Assembly: GCA_964542895.1 (NCBI GenBank)
Contig: CAZIWT010000003.1
Span: 1 to 64,000, forward strand
Length of the DNA stretch: 64,000 bases
Reading direction: 5' to 3'
DNA from: Zymogenus sp964542895
Lineage (GTDB): Bacteria; Desulfobacterota; Zymogenia; Zymogenales; Zymogenaceae
Positions 1 through 7,812 of the stretch are shown here, in pieces. How positions within the stretch are numbered: the first letter of the stretch is position 1; the number at the start of each line of letters is the position of its first letter. The notes under the pieces are model-generated. The model did not search any database. It was given only the letters and a program-made list of their open reading frames with translations, and was not told the origin of the DNA. A program made the position numbers and the translations under genes.

Positions 1-92
1 CGCTTTCAGGAAGTGGGACATCTAAAGCCGCGTATTCTTGGCTTAGCGGAAGGAGCGGCGCCAAATTTCAGAATATCCGTTTGGAGGGAGAT

Positions 93-1094
93 ATGGAAAT
101 ACACTGTCCAAAGTGCGATTTTACCGGAAATATCAACCCAGAGAAAATCCAGGATAGTGGTAAATATCTGACCTGCCCCAAATGCAAACACAGATTTTTG
201 ATCAAAAAGCCGAGGCCGGGCATGGAAACGGTGACGGCGACCACAGTCTCGGCCCTCCCCCCGATAAGCAGCCAGATCGTCAAGGACCCGGTAAATATCG
301 AAGTCCTCGATTCGGCGCTCGGCAGGGGGTGCAAGGTCGAGATACTGCAGTACGAAAAGATCGAGGGATCAAAGGATATAGACACGGCCAAGGCCCTCTA
401 TTACGCCAACAGGGGCGGCATCAAGCTCAAGCAGGTCAAGGTCACGATAGACAACGGCGAGGCGGTCCTCGAGGCGGGGGCACTGCAATACATGAAGGGA
501 GCCATCGAGATGGAGTCCAGACTGGAAGGGAAGAAGGCGCTCAAGTCGAAATTCCTCGCCAAGGAGACCGCCTACAAGCCGAGGTACTCGGGGAGCGGGG
601 AGATTTTTTTGGAGCCCTCCTTCGGCCACTACATCGTCTACAGGCTCAAAAACGAGTCCCTTATCGTAAACAAGGGGATGTTCCAATGTTGTGAGGGGGC
701 GGTCGACGTGGATGTGGTGAGGCTCAAAAGCATATCCGCGGCCCTCTTCGGCGGTGAGGGGCTGTTTCAGACGAAGCTTACCGGACCCGGACTCGCGGTA
801 CTGGAAAGCCCGGTGCCCTTAAGCGAGATCAAGAGGATAGACCTCTCAGACGAAAAGCTCTCGGTGGACGGCAATTTCGCATTGATGTGGACCGACGGCG
901 TGGACTTCACAGTGGAGAAATCGGCGAAGAATATTCTGGGCAGCGTCACCGGCGGCGAGGGGCTCCTCCACACCTTTACTGGAACGGGAAGGGTTTGGAT
1001 CGCCCCGACGGAATCGATATACAGGTGGCTGAAGTTTGCCTTCGCCGAAATTCCGGGCGCACCCCAAAAAAGGGCATTGATCAGAAAATTATGA
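93..1094 (+). CDS. Zinc-ribbon AIM24 (TIGR00266-like) family protein
   Basis: 333-residue protein. Residues 1-35 form an MJ0042-type zinc ribbon with CPKC pairs at C5/C8 and C28/C31. The rest (from about residue 65) resembles the AIM24 beta-rich domain, with the glycine-rich GGEGLFQTKLTGPG and GGEGLLHTFTGTG segments that are typical of this family. No signal peptide or membrane segment, so cytoplasmic. AIM24-domain proteins have no firmly assigned biochemical function. I chose the ATG at 93 because GGAGGGAG lies just upstream; a TTG at 81 is in frame but includes that ribosome binding site. It stands alone, followed by a tRNA promoter. Confidence 0.8.
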   Translation: MEIHCPKCDFTGNINPEKIQDSGKYLTCPKCKHRFLIKKPRPGMETVTATTVSALPPISSQIVKDPVNIEVLDSALGRGCKVEILQYEKIEGSKDIDTAKALYYANRGGIKLKQVKVTIDNGEAVLEAGALQYMKGAIEMESRLEGKKALKSKFLAKETAYKPRYSGSGEIFLEPSFGHYIVYRLKNESLIVNKGMFQCCEGAVDVDVVRLKSISAALFGGEGLFQTKLTGPGLAVLESPVPLSEIKRIDLSDEKLSVDGNFALMWTDGVDFTVEKSAKNILGSVTGGEGLLHTFTGTGRVWIAPTESIYRWLKFAFAEIPGAPQKRALIRKL

Positions 1095-1145
1095 AACGGC
1101 AAAATATTTGAAGGGACGAAAATATATAACCAATCCACTTTAATA

Positions 1146-1174
1146 TTGACACGGGGCACTTTTTAAAATAAGAT
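1146..1174 (+). promoter_or_regulatory. Promoter of the tRNA-Gln gene
   Basis: TTGACA at 1146-1151, a 17-bp spacer and TAAGAT at 1169-1174. The predicted transcription start is about 12 bp before the mature tRNA 5' end at 1193. Confidence 0.6.
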
Positions 1175-1192
1175 TCTTATACTAAAAATCGA

Positions 1193-1266
1193 TGGGGGAT
1201 CGTCTAGCGGCAGGACTGTGGACTCTGGCTCCACCAACCAAGGTTCGAATCCTTGTCCCCCAGCCA
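1193..1266 (+). tRNA. tRNA-Gln (anticodon CTG)
   Basis: A full cloverleaf can be drawn. The acceptor arm is TGGGGGA paired with TCCCCCA at 1256-1262, with a G discriminator. The anticodon stem is GTGGA/TCCAC around the loop CTCTGGC, giving anticodon CTG, which reads CAG. The T arm is CAAGG-TTCGAAT-CCTTG. The CCA end is encoded at 1264-1266. A 7-bp acceptor starting with U-A is normal for bacterial tRNA-Gln. Confidence 0.95.
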
Positions 1267-1307
1267 GTAATACCAAGGGGTTGCGAGTTTGTTGCAATCC
1301 CTTTCTT

Positions 1308-1655
1308 TTTTATTCCCGGCGGGACAAAGGAATCCTCACTATTTTTTTATTCCCAGAACCACCGTAAATCCTTATTCCGTAATTCCCGGCACAATTGGGT
1401 ATTATGCTGTCATTCCCAACGTTACTGGGAATTATTCTTTCATCCCCAGCTCGATCGGGAATCTATACTGTCATTCCCAACTCGACTGGGAATCCAGATT
1501 GATATCGATGTCGCACCTTATCTTGTTGAACTCCCACTGACAAGCTGCCGCTTGTCAGTGCCACCCAGCGCACTGACCATCCCACTGGATTCCCGTTTTC
1601 ACGGGAATGACGTACAGCAATTTTGTCGAACTGCCGTGGGATGTCACGACTTTTG
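1308..1655. repeat. Palindromic repeat cluster (family A) in the gap 1267-1814
   Basis: This 548-bp gap holds no convincing gene. It contains several degenerate units of the form ATTCCCAA-n-TTGGGAAT at about 1373, 1408, 1438 and 1468, the last followed by CCAGATTGATATCG. A hairpin CACTGACAAG/CTTGTCAGTG (1535-1560) follows with CCACCCAGCG downstream, then a GATTCCCG/CGGGAAT unit near 1590. The same modules recur at 43.4-43.96 kb, and the hairpin recurs at 23.59 kb, so this is a dispersed REP/MITE-like family. Confidence 0.7.
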
Positions 1656-1814
1656 AATTGTGAGTCGCCGATCAGCCCCGGCCCCTTTTTTACGCGTTTC
1701 TTAAAAAAGGCTTCAGGTAATCGGGGATGTTGTGGGGGGACAGACGGATTGATTTAAAAGGAGGATTTTTTCGCCCTTTTTGCCGATGACTAATTTAACA
1801 CCATATCAGAACGA

Positions 1815-2225
1815 TCAGTAGCCCAGGAGCTTCTTGCGAAGTCTCTGATATTCATAGCAGGAATTGGAGAACCAGCTGTCACAACCGGCCCTCTCGCACG
1901 CCTTCTCGTAATAATCCATCGCCTCGTTTTCATAGCCGAGCTGTACATAGCACCACCCTATATTGGCGTAGGGCTCCGGCAGGCACCTCTCCAGCTCTAT
2001 GGCCGACTTGAAATAATCTATCGCCTTGAAATACTCCTTTTTGCTCATGTAATTCTGGCCGTATGTCAGGTATTCCAGGTACATACTGAAATACGCGTCG
2101 TCCCCGTCGTACCGGTGCACCTGCCCCCACCTTATCGCGGCGGGTTTTGTGCATTTGCACTCCTCGGCGTAGGCGGTGGAGGCAAAGGCGGCCAGAACGA
2201 TCAACGCCAAAACAACCCTTTTCAT
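1815..2225 (-). CDS. Exported cysteine-rich TPR protein
   Basis: 136 residues. MKRVVLALIVLAAFASTAYA is a clear signal peptide, so the protein is exported. The mature part has two TPR-like helical repeats (YMSKKEYFKAIDYFKSAIELERCLPEPYANIGWCYVQLG and the following helix pair) and at least seven cysteines, some in CKC and ACERAGC patterns. These could form disulfides in the periplasm. I chose the ATG at 2225 because CAGGGGGG lies 4-5 bases upstream; the ATG at 2249 has no good site and would spoil the signal peptide. TPR proteins generally hold complexes together, and the partner here is unknown. It may share a transcript with the Nudix gene upstream (42-bp gap). Confidence 0.7.
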   Translation of the reverse strand: MKRVVLALIVLAAFASTAYAEECKCTKPAAIRWGQVHRYDGDDAYFSMYLEYLTYGQNYMSKKEYFKAIDYFKSAIELERCLPEPYANIGWCYVQLGYENEAMDYYEKACERAGCDSWFSNSCYEYQRLRKKLLGY

Positions 2226-2267
2226 TTCACCCCCCTGTAATTTTTTCATATCTCCCCCCTACCCCCC

Positions 2268-2711
2268 TCACACCATCAAGCCTAAGCGCCTCAGTATCTC
2301 TGCGGTGTCCTCGTGGAGCTCGTCCTTTACATCATCAAGATCACTAACCCATATCGCCTCCCCCACGTCGCTTGCCGGTTTTAATTCCCCACCGGTAACG
2401 AATCCCCTCTTCACCACGTAGATCACGTGGAGGCCCACACCCTTTTCATCCTCCACTATCCTCTCGGTCACCACCGGCGTCCCGGGATCGAGCCTTACGT
2501 CAAGGCCGGTCTCTTCCTTTACCTCCCGCAGGATGCCGGAGTCGAGCTCTTCTCCCACCTTCAGCATCCCCCCCGGCAGGATCCACCTCCCCTGCCAGAA
2601 GCCGCCCCTCTCTACCTTGTGCCTGACAAGGAGGAGCCTCCCCTCGTCGTCCCCGACGAGCGCCCCGACGCCGATGTCTATGTAGCGCTTTTCGGATTGA
2701 TCTGAAACCAT
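2268..2711 (-). CDS. Nudix hydrolase
   Basis: 147 residues with a complete Nudix box: GGMLKVGEELDSG followed by ILREVKEETGL, matching Gx5Ex7REUxEExGU. The family hydrolyses nucleoside diphosphates linked to another moiety; it needs Mg2+ or Mn2+ bound by the REVKEE glutamates. A single compact domain in the ADP-ribose pyrophosphatase/MutT size range; substrate cannot be read from sequence. The start is uncertain: the ATG at 2711 is preferred because a GGCGG lies about 9 bases upstream, but an in-frame ATG at 2744 would add 11 hydrophobic residues. Same strand as, and 42 bp before, the TPR gene. Confidence 0.85.
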   Translation of the reverse strand: MVSDQSEKRYIDIGVGALVGDDEGRLLLVRHKVERGGFWQGRWILPGGMLKVGEELDSGILREVKEETGLDVRLDPGTPVVTERIVEDEKGVGLHVIYVVKRGFVTGGELKPASDVGEAIWVSDLDDVKDELHEDTAEILRRLGLMV

Positions 2712-2959
2712 ATTACAAATACCGCCGTGTAAAAAGATCACCATCTACGAATTTTTAAGGAAACATCAAATTTTTTACTGGCAAAAATACTCTATTTTAT
2801 GTAAAATTCGCCCATATACCACCATATATAACATCCGGCCACCAAATGCGCAAAACAAAAAAATTATTTCAAACGAGAAAAAGAGTTCGGACTGGGAAGC
2901 TCGACGGGGCGCTTCCCTTTTATAAAACGATCGCCGTTATTTGATATCATTGCCCTTTT

Positions 2960-2980
2960 TGCGGTCGTCTCAAGACCGCA
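2960..2980 (+). promoter_or_regulatory. Stem-loop in the leader of the membrane protein gene
   Basis: TGCGGTC and GACCGCA pair as a perfect 7-bp stem with a 7-base loop. It lies 38 bp before the ATG at 3019, in an AT-rich gap (2712-3018) that contains no gene. It has no U tract, so it is not a classic terminator; a leader structure is possible. Confidence 0.4.
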
Positions 2981-3018
2981 GATTTAGATAATAGTTCTTA
3001 AAATCAAGGAGGAATGTT

Positions 3019-3711
3019 ATGAACCTTTTTCTAAGCGGTGCTCTCAACAAGATCATTGGTATTCTCCCCGATCCGAGCTATACCCACGAGACGAACCAGG
3101 CGCTTTATGCCCTGAGGGATACCGGTCATTTCGAGTGGTACCTGGTGCCGTTCCTGGCGTTTGTGATCTACGTCTACTTTACCGAGATAGAGCGGAAGAG
3201 GTGGGACTTGGTCATGGCCGGCCTTGCGTTCTACGGGCTGGAGTGGTTTTTCGAGATACTGGACGCAATTTTTCTGAAGGTCTTCGGGCACTCCGCCATC
3301 TGGACCGCGCCGGCGGACAGCGCCTTTATCATCACCGTCGGCCTTAACATCGAGATAACCATGATGTTTGCCGTGACGGGATTGATCTTCGCCAAAATCC
3401 TCCCGAAGGACAAGAAGATGAAGATCCTTGGGATACCGAACAGATGGTTTTTTGCAATAACCAACTCGATCTTCTGCGTCTTCATAGAGATCATCTTAAA
3501 CCGCTGGAACGCCCTTATCTGGGTATACAAGTGGTGGAATTGGTACAACCCAATTCTTATAATCATCATCGGGTATTCCCTCTACATGTTCTTCGCATTC
3601 TGGGTGTACGACATGGAGTCGATGAAGAAGAGGATAGTCGTCGTCTCAACGATGTGGAGTATCGTTGCGGTTTTCCTCATCGTCTTTATGGGCATCCTCA
3701 AGTGGATTTAG
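3019..3711 (+). CDS. Polytopic membrane protein of unknown function
   Basis: 230 residues with about six hydrophobic segments (around 35-52, 64-84, 100-125, 143-160, 172-195 and 205-228), so an inner-membrane protein. It is rich in Trp, Phe and Tyr and carries acidic residues inside the second and third segments (ETN near the start, EWFFEILDAIF, NIEITMM). I do not recognise a family. AAGGAGG lies 7-8 bases before the ATG, so the start is secure. A strong terminator follows at 3733, so it is transcribed alone. Confidence 0.75.
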   Translation: MNLFLSGALNKIIGILPDPSYTHETNQALYALRDTGHFEWYLVPFLAFVIYVYFTEIERKRWDLVMAGLAFYGLEWFFEILDAIFLKVFGHSAIWTAPADSAFIITVGLNIEITMMFAVTGLIFAKILPKDKKMKILGIPNRWFFAITNSIFCVFIEIILNRWNALIWVYKWWNWYNPILIIIIGYSLYMFFAFWVYDMESMKKRIVVVSTMWSIVAVFLIVFMGILKWI

Positions 3712-3732
3712 CGCCGTGACCGACCGAATCAA

Positions 3733-3768
3733 GGGGGACGGGCAGATGTTGCCCGTTCCCCTTTTTTT
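3733..3768 (+). terminator. Rho-independent terminator
   Basis: GGGGGACGGGCA pairs with TGCCCGTTCCCC around a short loop and is followed by seven T residues. It ends the transcript of the membrane protein gene at 3019-3711. Confidence 0.9.
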
Positions 3769-3857
3769 AACGAGACCCCGGGCCTATACAAAAGACCTTT
3801 ATTACACAAATCTTGTACCGGGATTATTACCAAAAACCTTTTTAATACAGTAGTATT

Positions 3858-4697
3858 ATGTTTCTCATACCCCTTTTCATCGGCCTCGCTATTGCGGTAA
3901 CACTCTACCTTGCCATCGGCTGGTGGGGTTTCTGGGTGATCTTCCCCTGGATCGGCGCCTCCATCTCAATCGGGATTTATCTCATAAAAATCCTGCCGAA
4001 AAAGAAAAAGAGCCTGGGGCGGAAGATAAGCATCCTTCTCATAATGCCGGTGCTGCTGATATTCGTCCCCTTTGTAAACAGCGAGAATTTTCAGATGGAA
4101 GGAGTGGTTCTCATCGTTCTGGTGGGCTATTTCTCCAAGGGTTTTATCCACTACGCCATAGCCAAGCTCTTCGGCCCGCTGATATGGGGGAGAGGTTTCT
4201 GCGGCTGGGCGTGCTGGACGGCCGCCGTCCTGGAGTGGCTCCCGATAAAAAAGGAGGGCGTCATAGACGAGAGGCTGAAGAGAGTACGATACCTGGCGCT
4301 CCTTATCTCCATACTTCTCCCCCTGGTCCTCGTCTTCCTCCTGAACTACGACGTTCGCAACGACTACCTCGATAAGTCGGAGTTGAGCTGGATGATCGTG
4401 GGAAATCTTATCTACTACGCCCTGGCGATCCCCATGGCCTTTATCTTTAAGGACAAGAGGGCGTTCTGCAAGATAGCGTGTCCCGTCTCGCTGATAATGA
4501 AGATCCCGACCAAATTCTCGCTGATAAAGATAAAGCCCACCGGAAACGAGTGCTCGGAGTGCGGGGCATGCAGCAAGGCGTGCCCGATGGATATCGACGT
4601 GATGTCGTACATAAGCGCGGGAAAAAGCGTATCGAGCACGGAATGCATCCTCTGCAGCGAATGCACCCTCAGCTGTCCCAACGGCGCGATAAGCTGA
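3858..4697 (+). CDS. Membrane-bound polyferredoxin (NapH/CcoG-like 4Fe-4S protein)
   Basis: 279 residues. The N-terminal part has about five membrane segments carrying the motifs RGFCGWACW and FCKIACPVS, typical of the NapH/NosR/YccM family. The C-terminal part has two 4Fe-4S ferredoxin motifs, CSECGACSKACP and CILCSECTLSCP. Such proteins pass electrons between the quinone pool and a soluble or periplasmic partner. The 279-residue length fits NapH-type proteins. No nap, nos or other reductase genes lie beside it, so its partner is unknown. The ATG at 3858 has no clear ribosome binding site. Confidence 0.85.
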   Translation: MFLIPLFIGLAIAVTLYLAIGWWGFWVIFPWIGASISIGIYLIKILPKKKKSLGRKISILLIMPVLLIFVPFVNSENFQMEGVVLIVLVGYFSKGFIHYAIAKLFGPLIWGRGFCGWACWTAAVLEWLPIKKEGVIDERLKRVRYLALLISILLPLVLVFLLNYDVRNDYLDKSELSWMIVGNLIYYALAIPMAFIFKDKRAFCKIACPVSLIMKIPTKFSLIKIKPTGNECSECGACSKACPMDIDVMSYISAGKSVSSTECILCSECTLSCPNGAIS

Positions 4698-4968
4698 AAG
4701 GAAATTTTTTACGCTGGATTTGAAATCGATAATAGGCCCACCAGATTATTGCAGGGCCGGTTCAAGGGATGAAAGGCCTTCGCCGTAAATAGAAAACGGG
4801 GCGGGGAGTTTGAAGGATTTGTAATAAACCTATGAGGAAGGGAGGGCATCTTTGAAAGCGGGGTGTAGACATTTTCTTAAACAAAAAAACCTCCCCCCGA
4901 AAAAAACCGGATGACTTTAAAAAACCAGGGAATCAGGCCAGATCGAAAATCAACGGGGGATTGCCGTC

Positions 4969-5838
4969 TTAATCTGGTTTGTCCTCGAGGGCGATTACCT
5001 TGTCGCCGACTCCCAGGAAAAAGAGGCTCTCCATCCCCGGCACCCCTCCGGAGACACCGGAGTTTATCTCCATGAAGGGGATCTTCTCCACGATATTCCC
5101 CTTTTTCAGGTTTATCTTGATCAAGAAACCCTCCTTGTTTCCCCCAAGGGCCCCCGTCGTAACGTACATGAAATTCCCGGCGGTCACAAAGGAGTAGAGC
5201 CTGCTGGAATATGTAAAGGACTCCATGTTCCAGAGAACGTCCCCCCGCCGGTAGTGGTACGAGGTTATCGAGTAGCCGGCCGGCATCTTGCGCCTTCGGG
5301 AGAAGTAATTCTGCGCAATGATAATACCCTCCCCCGCCTGCATAACGTCCCCGACCACCTCCGTGTATTTGATGGCGGGCCTTATCCTCTCGGAGCTGTT
5401 CCAGAGAAAATTGTCGTCTGTGTGATCCACCGCCCTGACCCCCTCCCGGTATCTACCGTCTATCATACACCTTTCTATCCTCACCCTGTTTTTAAAGATG
5501 TAGACCACCTTTCTGACGAGGGGGGCGGGATCGCCCTTGACCAAAGATCTCCTCTCGGGGTCGAAGACAAGACGGTGGCTTCTTCCGAAGAGGTCTTCAA
5601 GAAGTATATAGAGAAGGCCGTCGCGATAGAGGAAGTTCTTTACCCCCCCCTTCTCGGGCAATACGGCCCGCATCGTCCGGCTTACCAGGGGCTCCCTGAA
5701 GTAGTAGAAGCCGTATTTCAGATCAAGAGACCAGATACGGAAATCGGTCGATATAACGTAAACCCTGTCTCCCGAAAGGGCGGGTGCATAGGAGATACGC
5801 TCCCCCGACGAAAATTTGAATTTCCAGAGCTCTTCCAT
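4969..5838 (-). CDS. Beta-propeller (PQQ/WD-like repeat) protein
   Basis: 289 residues. It contains several repeats of the PQQ-like type, such as GDRVYVISTDFRIWSLDLKYG, GLLYILLEDLFG and GNFMYVTTGALGGN..GFLIKINLKKG, which suggests a beta-propeller or partial propeller. No signal peptide or membrane segment is visible, unlike most bacterial PQQ-propeller proteins, so it is probably cytoplasmic. GAGGA lies 8 bases before the ATG. It diverges from the DUF2007 gene. Its biochemical role cannot be assigned. The 271-bp gap before it (4698-4968) shows nothing. Confidence 0.6.
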   Translation of the reverse strand: MEELWKFKFSSGERISYAPALSGDRVYVISTDFRIWSLDLKYGFYYFREPLVSRTMRAVLPEKGGVKNFLYRDGLLYILLEDLFGRSHRLVFDPERRSLVKGDPAPLVRKVVYIFKNRVRIERCMIDGRYREGVRAVDHTDDNFLWNSSERIRPAIKYTEVVGDVMQAGEGIIIAQNYFSRRRKMPAGYSITSYHYRRGDVLWNMESFTYSSRLYSFVTAGNFMYVTTGALGGNKEGFLIKINLKKGNIVEKIPFMEINSGVSGGVPGMESLFFLGVGDKVIALEDKPD

Positions 5839-5962
5839 GGTTCAATTCCTCAAGGCCATTGTATTTCCCCATCGGCTCCATGTCAACATAGTTTTATCCA
5901 CAATCCTTCAAACGCCCTAAATATGGCTTGTAAAAGCGGTCTTTATAATATAAAATAACATT

Positions 5963-6256
5963 ATGGCTGATTATGATAAAAGACACGAGGAGAAATTCGT
6001 AGAGATATATCTCTCGTACAACGACTGCGAGACGGACTTGATAGGCTGCCTCCTTAAACAGGAGGGGATACCCTACATCCTGAGGGATCAGAGGATAAGC
6101 CCCTACCCGATGACGATAAACCGCTTCGGCGAGCGCCGCTTTGCGGTTCCGGAGCCGGAAGTCGGGCGGGCAAAGGACCTCATCGCCGATGCGATCGCCG
6201 CTGGAGCGATCATGGGAGACGGCAAGTTCAAGGAGAAAAAAGAGAGAAGAGGTTAG
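5963..6256 (+). CDS. DUF2007 domain protein
   Basis: 97 residues matching the small DUF2007 (putative prokaryotic signal-transducing) fold: EIYLSYNDCETDLIGCLLKQEGIPYILRDQR, then a GERRFAVPEPEVGRAKDLIADAI segment. Such domains resemble small ferredoxin-like/ACT folds, but their ligand is unknown. The C-terminus is Lys/Glu rich. The stop codon is only 4 bases before the start of the Mut7-C gene, so the two form an operon. Confidence 0.8.
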   Translation: MADYDKRHEEKFVEIYLSYNDCETDLIGCLLKQEGIPYILRDQRISPYPMTINRFGERRFAVPEPEVGRAKDLIADAIAAGAIMGDGKFKEKKERRG

Positions 6257-6260
6257 CGGA

Positions 6261-6707
6261 TTGAAGTTCGCCGCAGACGCCCCTCTGGGGAAGCTCTCAA
6301 AATGGCTCAGGATCATCGGGTACGACTGCGTCTACCCGGCCGTCCTTGAAGACCGGGACCCCGAAGACGAGAGGATATTCTTGACCCGTAGAGCGGGGAT
6401 CAGGGGAGAGGGAGTGGTCTTTATCGGATACGACCACCTAAAAGATCAGATAGACATCCTGAACAGCCTCCTTCCCCTGAAAGAGGAGATCAAGCCGTTC
6501 ACCCGCTGCACCCTTTGCAACACTCCCCTTGAGAGTATAGAGAAGGAGAGAGTTTTTACGGATGTCCCGGACCATATCTATATAACCCACGACAGCTTCC
6601 AGATCTGCCCGAGCTGTAAAAGAATCTACTGGCGGGGAACACACCGAGAGAGGATGGAGGGGAGAATCGAGACGCTCATCGGGAAAAATCCTATTACCAA
6701 AGGTTGA
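6261..6707 (+). CDS. Mut7-C RNase-domain protein
   Basis: 148 residues. The N-terminal part, LKFAADAPLGKLSKWLRIIGYD followed by an Asp-rich LEDRDPEDERI and RIFLTRR, matches the PIN-like Mut7-C RNase domain. The C-terminal part carries a zinc ribbon, CTLCNTPL and CPSCKRIYWRGTH, as usual for this family. It is predicted to be a metal-dependent ribonuclease, though activity is proven for few members. The likely start is the TTG at 6261 after AGAGG; the in-frame extension back to 6141 only overlaps the DUF2007 gene and matches nothing in the family. Confidence 0.85.
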   Translation: MKFAADAPLGKLSKWLRIIGYDCVYPAVLEDRDPEDERIFLTRRAGIRGEGVVFIGYDHLKDQIDILNSLLPLKEEIKPFTRCTLCNTPLESIEKERVFTDVPDHIYITHDSFQICPSCKRIYWRGTHRERMEGRIETLIGKNPITKG

Positions 6708-6833
6708 ATCGGTCATTTATCCCTTTCATCGAAAGAATATTTATGATATTATTGACAAAAATGGTTATAGATATCGTTATCGCATTTTTATTCAACAGAT
6801 ATCTAACGTCCTTATTTTTAGAGGAGGCTGTAA

Positions 6834-7187
6834 ATGACAGAGACAACTGACAAGGATCTCTGGGAAGAGATAAAGAAGGGTGCCGCGGAGGGCTTTGAGG
6901 TTCTGAAGGAGGAGGTGGGAAAGCTCACAAAGGAGCTCGAGAAACAGGGAAAGATAGTAAAGAAGAAGATGGATCTCTCCTCCATCCAGAGAAAGGTGCA
7001 CCAGAGCTTCACGCAGCTCGGCGGCAGGGTCTACGAGCTGATCGAGGATGGCAAGGAGGGCACCGTGTTGGACGATGCGGAATTCAAAGACATCGTGGCC
7101 AAGATAAAACAGCACAAGAAGGATGTGGAAGCGATAGAGGCCGAGATAGAAAAGATAAAGAAATCGGGCGAGAAAGCCAAACAGTAG
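6834..7187 (+). CDS. Small coiled-coil protein
   Basis: 117 residues, almost entirely helical and charged, with heptad-like Lys/Glu patterns at about residues 22-48 and 83-113. It has no signal peptide or membrane segment. GGAGG lies 7 bases before the ATG. It resembles the small coiled-coil proteins annotated as phasin-like or histone H1-like, but I see no specific family signature. It stands alone. Confidence 0.65.
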   Translation: MTETTDKDLWEEIKKGAAEGFEVLKEEVGKLTKELEKQGKIVKKKMDLSSIQRKVHQSFTQLGGRVYELIEDGKEGTVLDDAEFKDIVAKIKQHKKDVEAIEAEIEKIKKSGEKAKQ

Positions 7188-7347
7188 GATCCAAAAACCG
7201 CCTCCGGATTTGATTTCTCCAGAGTTTCGACCGGTTCAGAGATTTGATCGATTGACCGATTGGTCGATGGTCCAATTGACCACCTATTGACCTTTTGCTA
7301 TTGCTATCGATATTCACTCGCTGTTTGAGCCGAGGCCCCACATAAAT

Positions 7348-7737
7348 CTATGGATGAACTTGATATGTAAACCCGCATTCCGCCCGCATTAATGTCCAGA
7401 CGTTGAATTCCACGATCATCTCCCTCAAGACCAAACGGGCCGAAATATCAATTAACCGGACGTAATTAGACGATTGCTCCTTTGGGATGAAACAGGCGCG
7501 AAACGGGCCCCCAATAACAATAGCACAATATGGTAATAGCGGTTCTACCGTATCACGCCCCCGGTCTTTCTCTCCAACGATCCACACCCTGTCTCTACAG
7601 TAAACTCTATCTTCAGCTTCAGCCCTTGTTCTCATTTCAGTCAGGCCGCCGCCATAAATGTCAAACCGACGACCTGTTAGATGAGAAAATTGGAAAAAAG
7701 AAGCGCTTGCCCCTCCATCCACCCCCGTTAAATACAA
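7348..7737 (-). CDS. Doubtful ORF in the 7188-7812 gap
   Basis: An open frame of up to 129 codons, the only candidate gene in this 625-bp gap. It begins with TTG (7737) without a ribosome binding site. Its codons lack the GC-rich third positions of the neighbours. The C-terminal half (DRVWIVGEKDRGRD through IDISARLVLREMIVEF) looks protein-like, but I recognise no family. It may be a decayed or transferred fragment, or chance. The rest of the gap (7200-7310) is a low-complexity run of GATTGACC-like words. Confidence 0.25.
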   Translation of the reverse strand: MYLTGVDGGASASFFQFSHLTGRRFDIYGGGLTEMRTRAEAEDRVYCRDRVWIVGEKDRGRDTVEPLLPYCAIVIGGPFRACFIPKEQSSNYVRLIDISARLVLREMIVEFNVWTLMRAECGFTYQVHP

Positions 7738-7812
7738 ACCGATAGGATGCCATTAAAATACAAGGTGCGGATAACTCCCTGATACGTAATATCTCTTCAG
7801 AATTGACGATCT

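Noticed and set aside
1373..1500. Possible CRISPR array
   Set aside because: The units are short imperfect palindromes with unequal spacing and no unique spacers of constant length; no cas genes are present.
1192..1656. Plus-strand open frame over the tRNA and repeat cluster
   Set aside because: It reads through the tRNA gene and palindromic repeats and has no ribosome binding site.
6141..6260. Extended start of the Mut7-C gene
   Set aside because: It overlaps the DUF2007 gene and adds a basic stretch with no family match.
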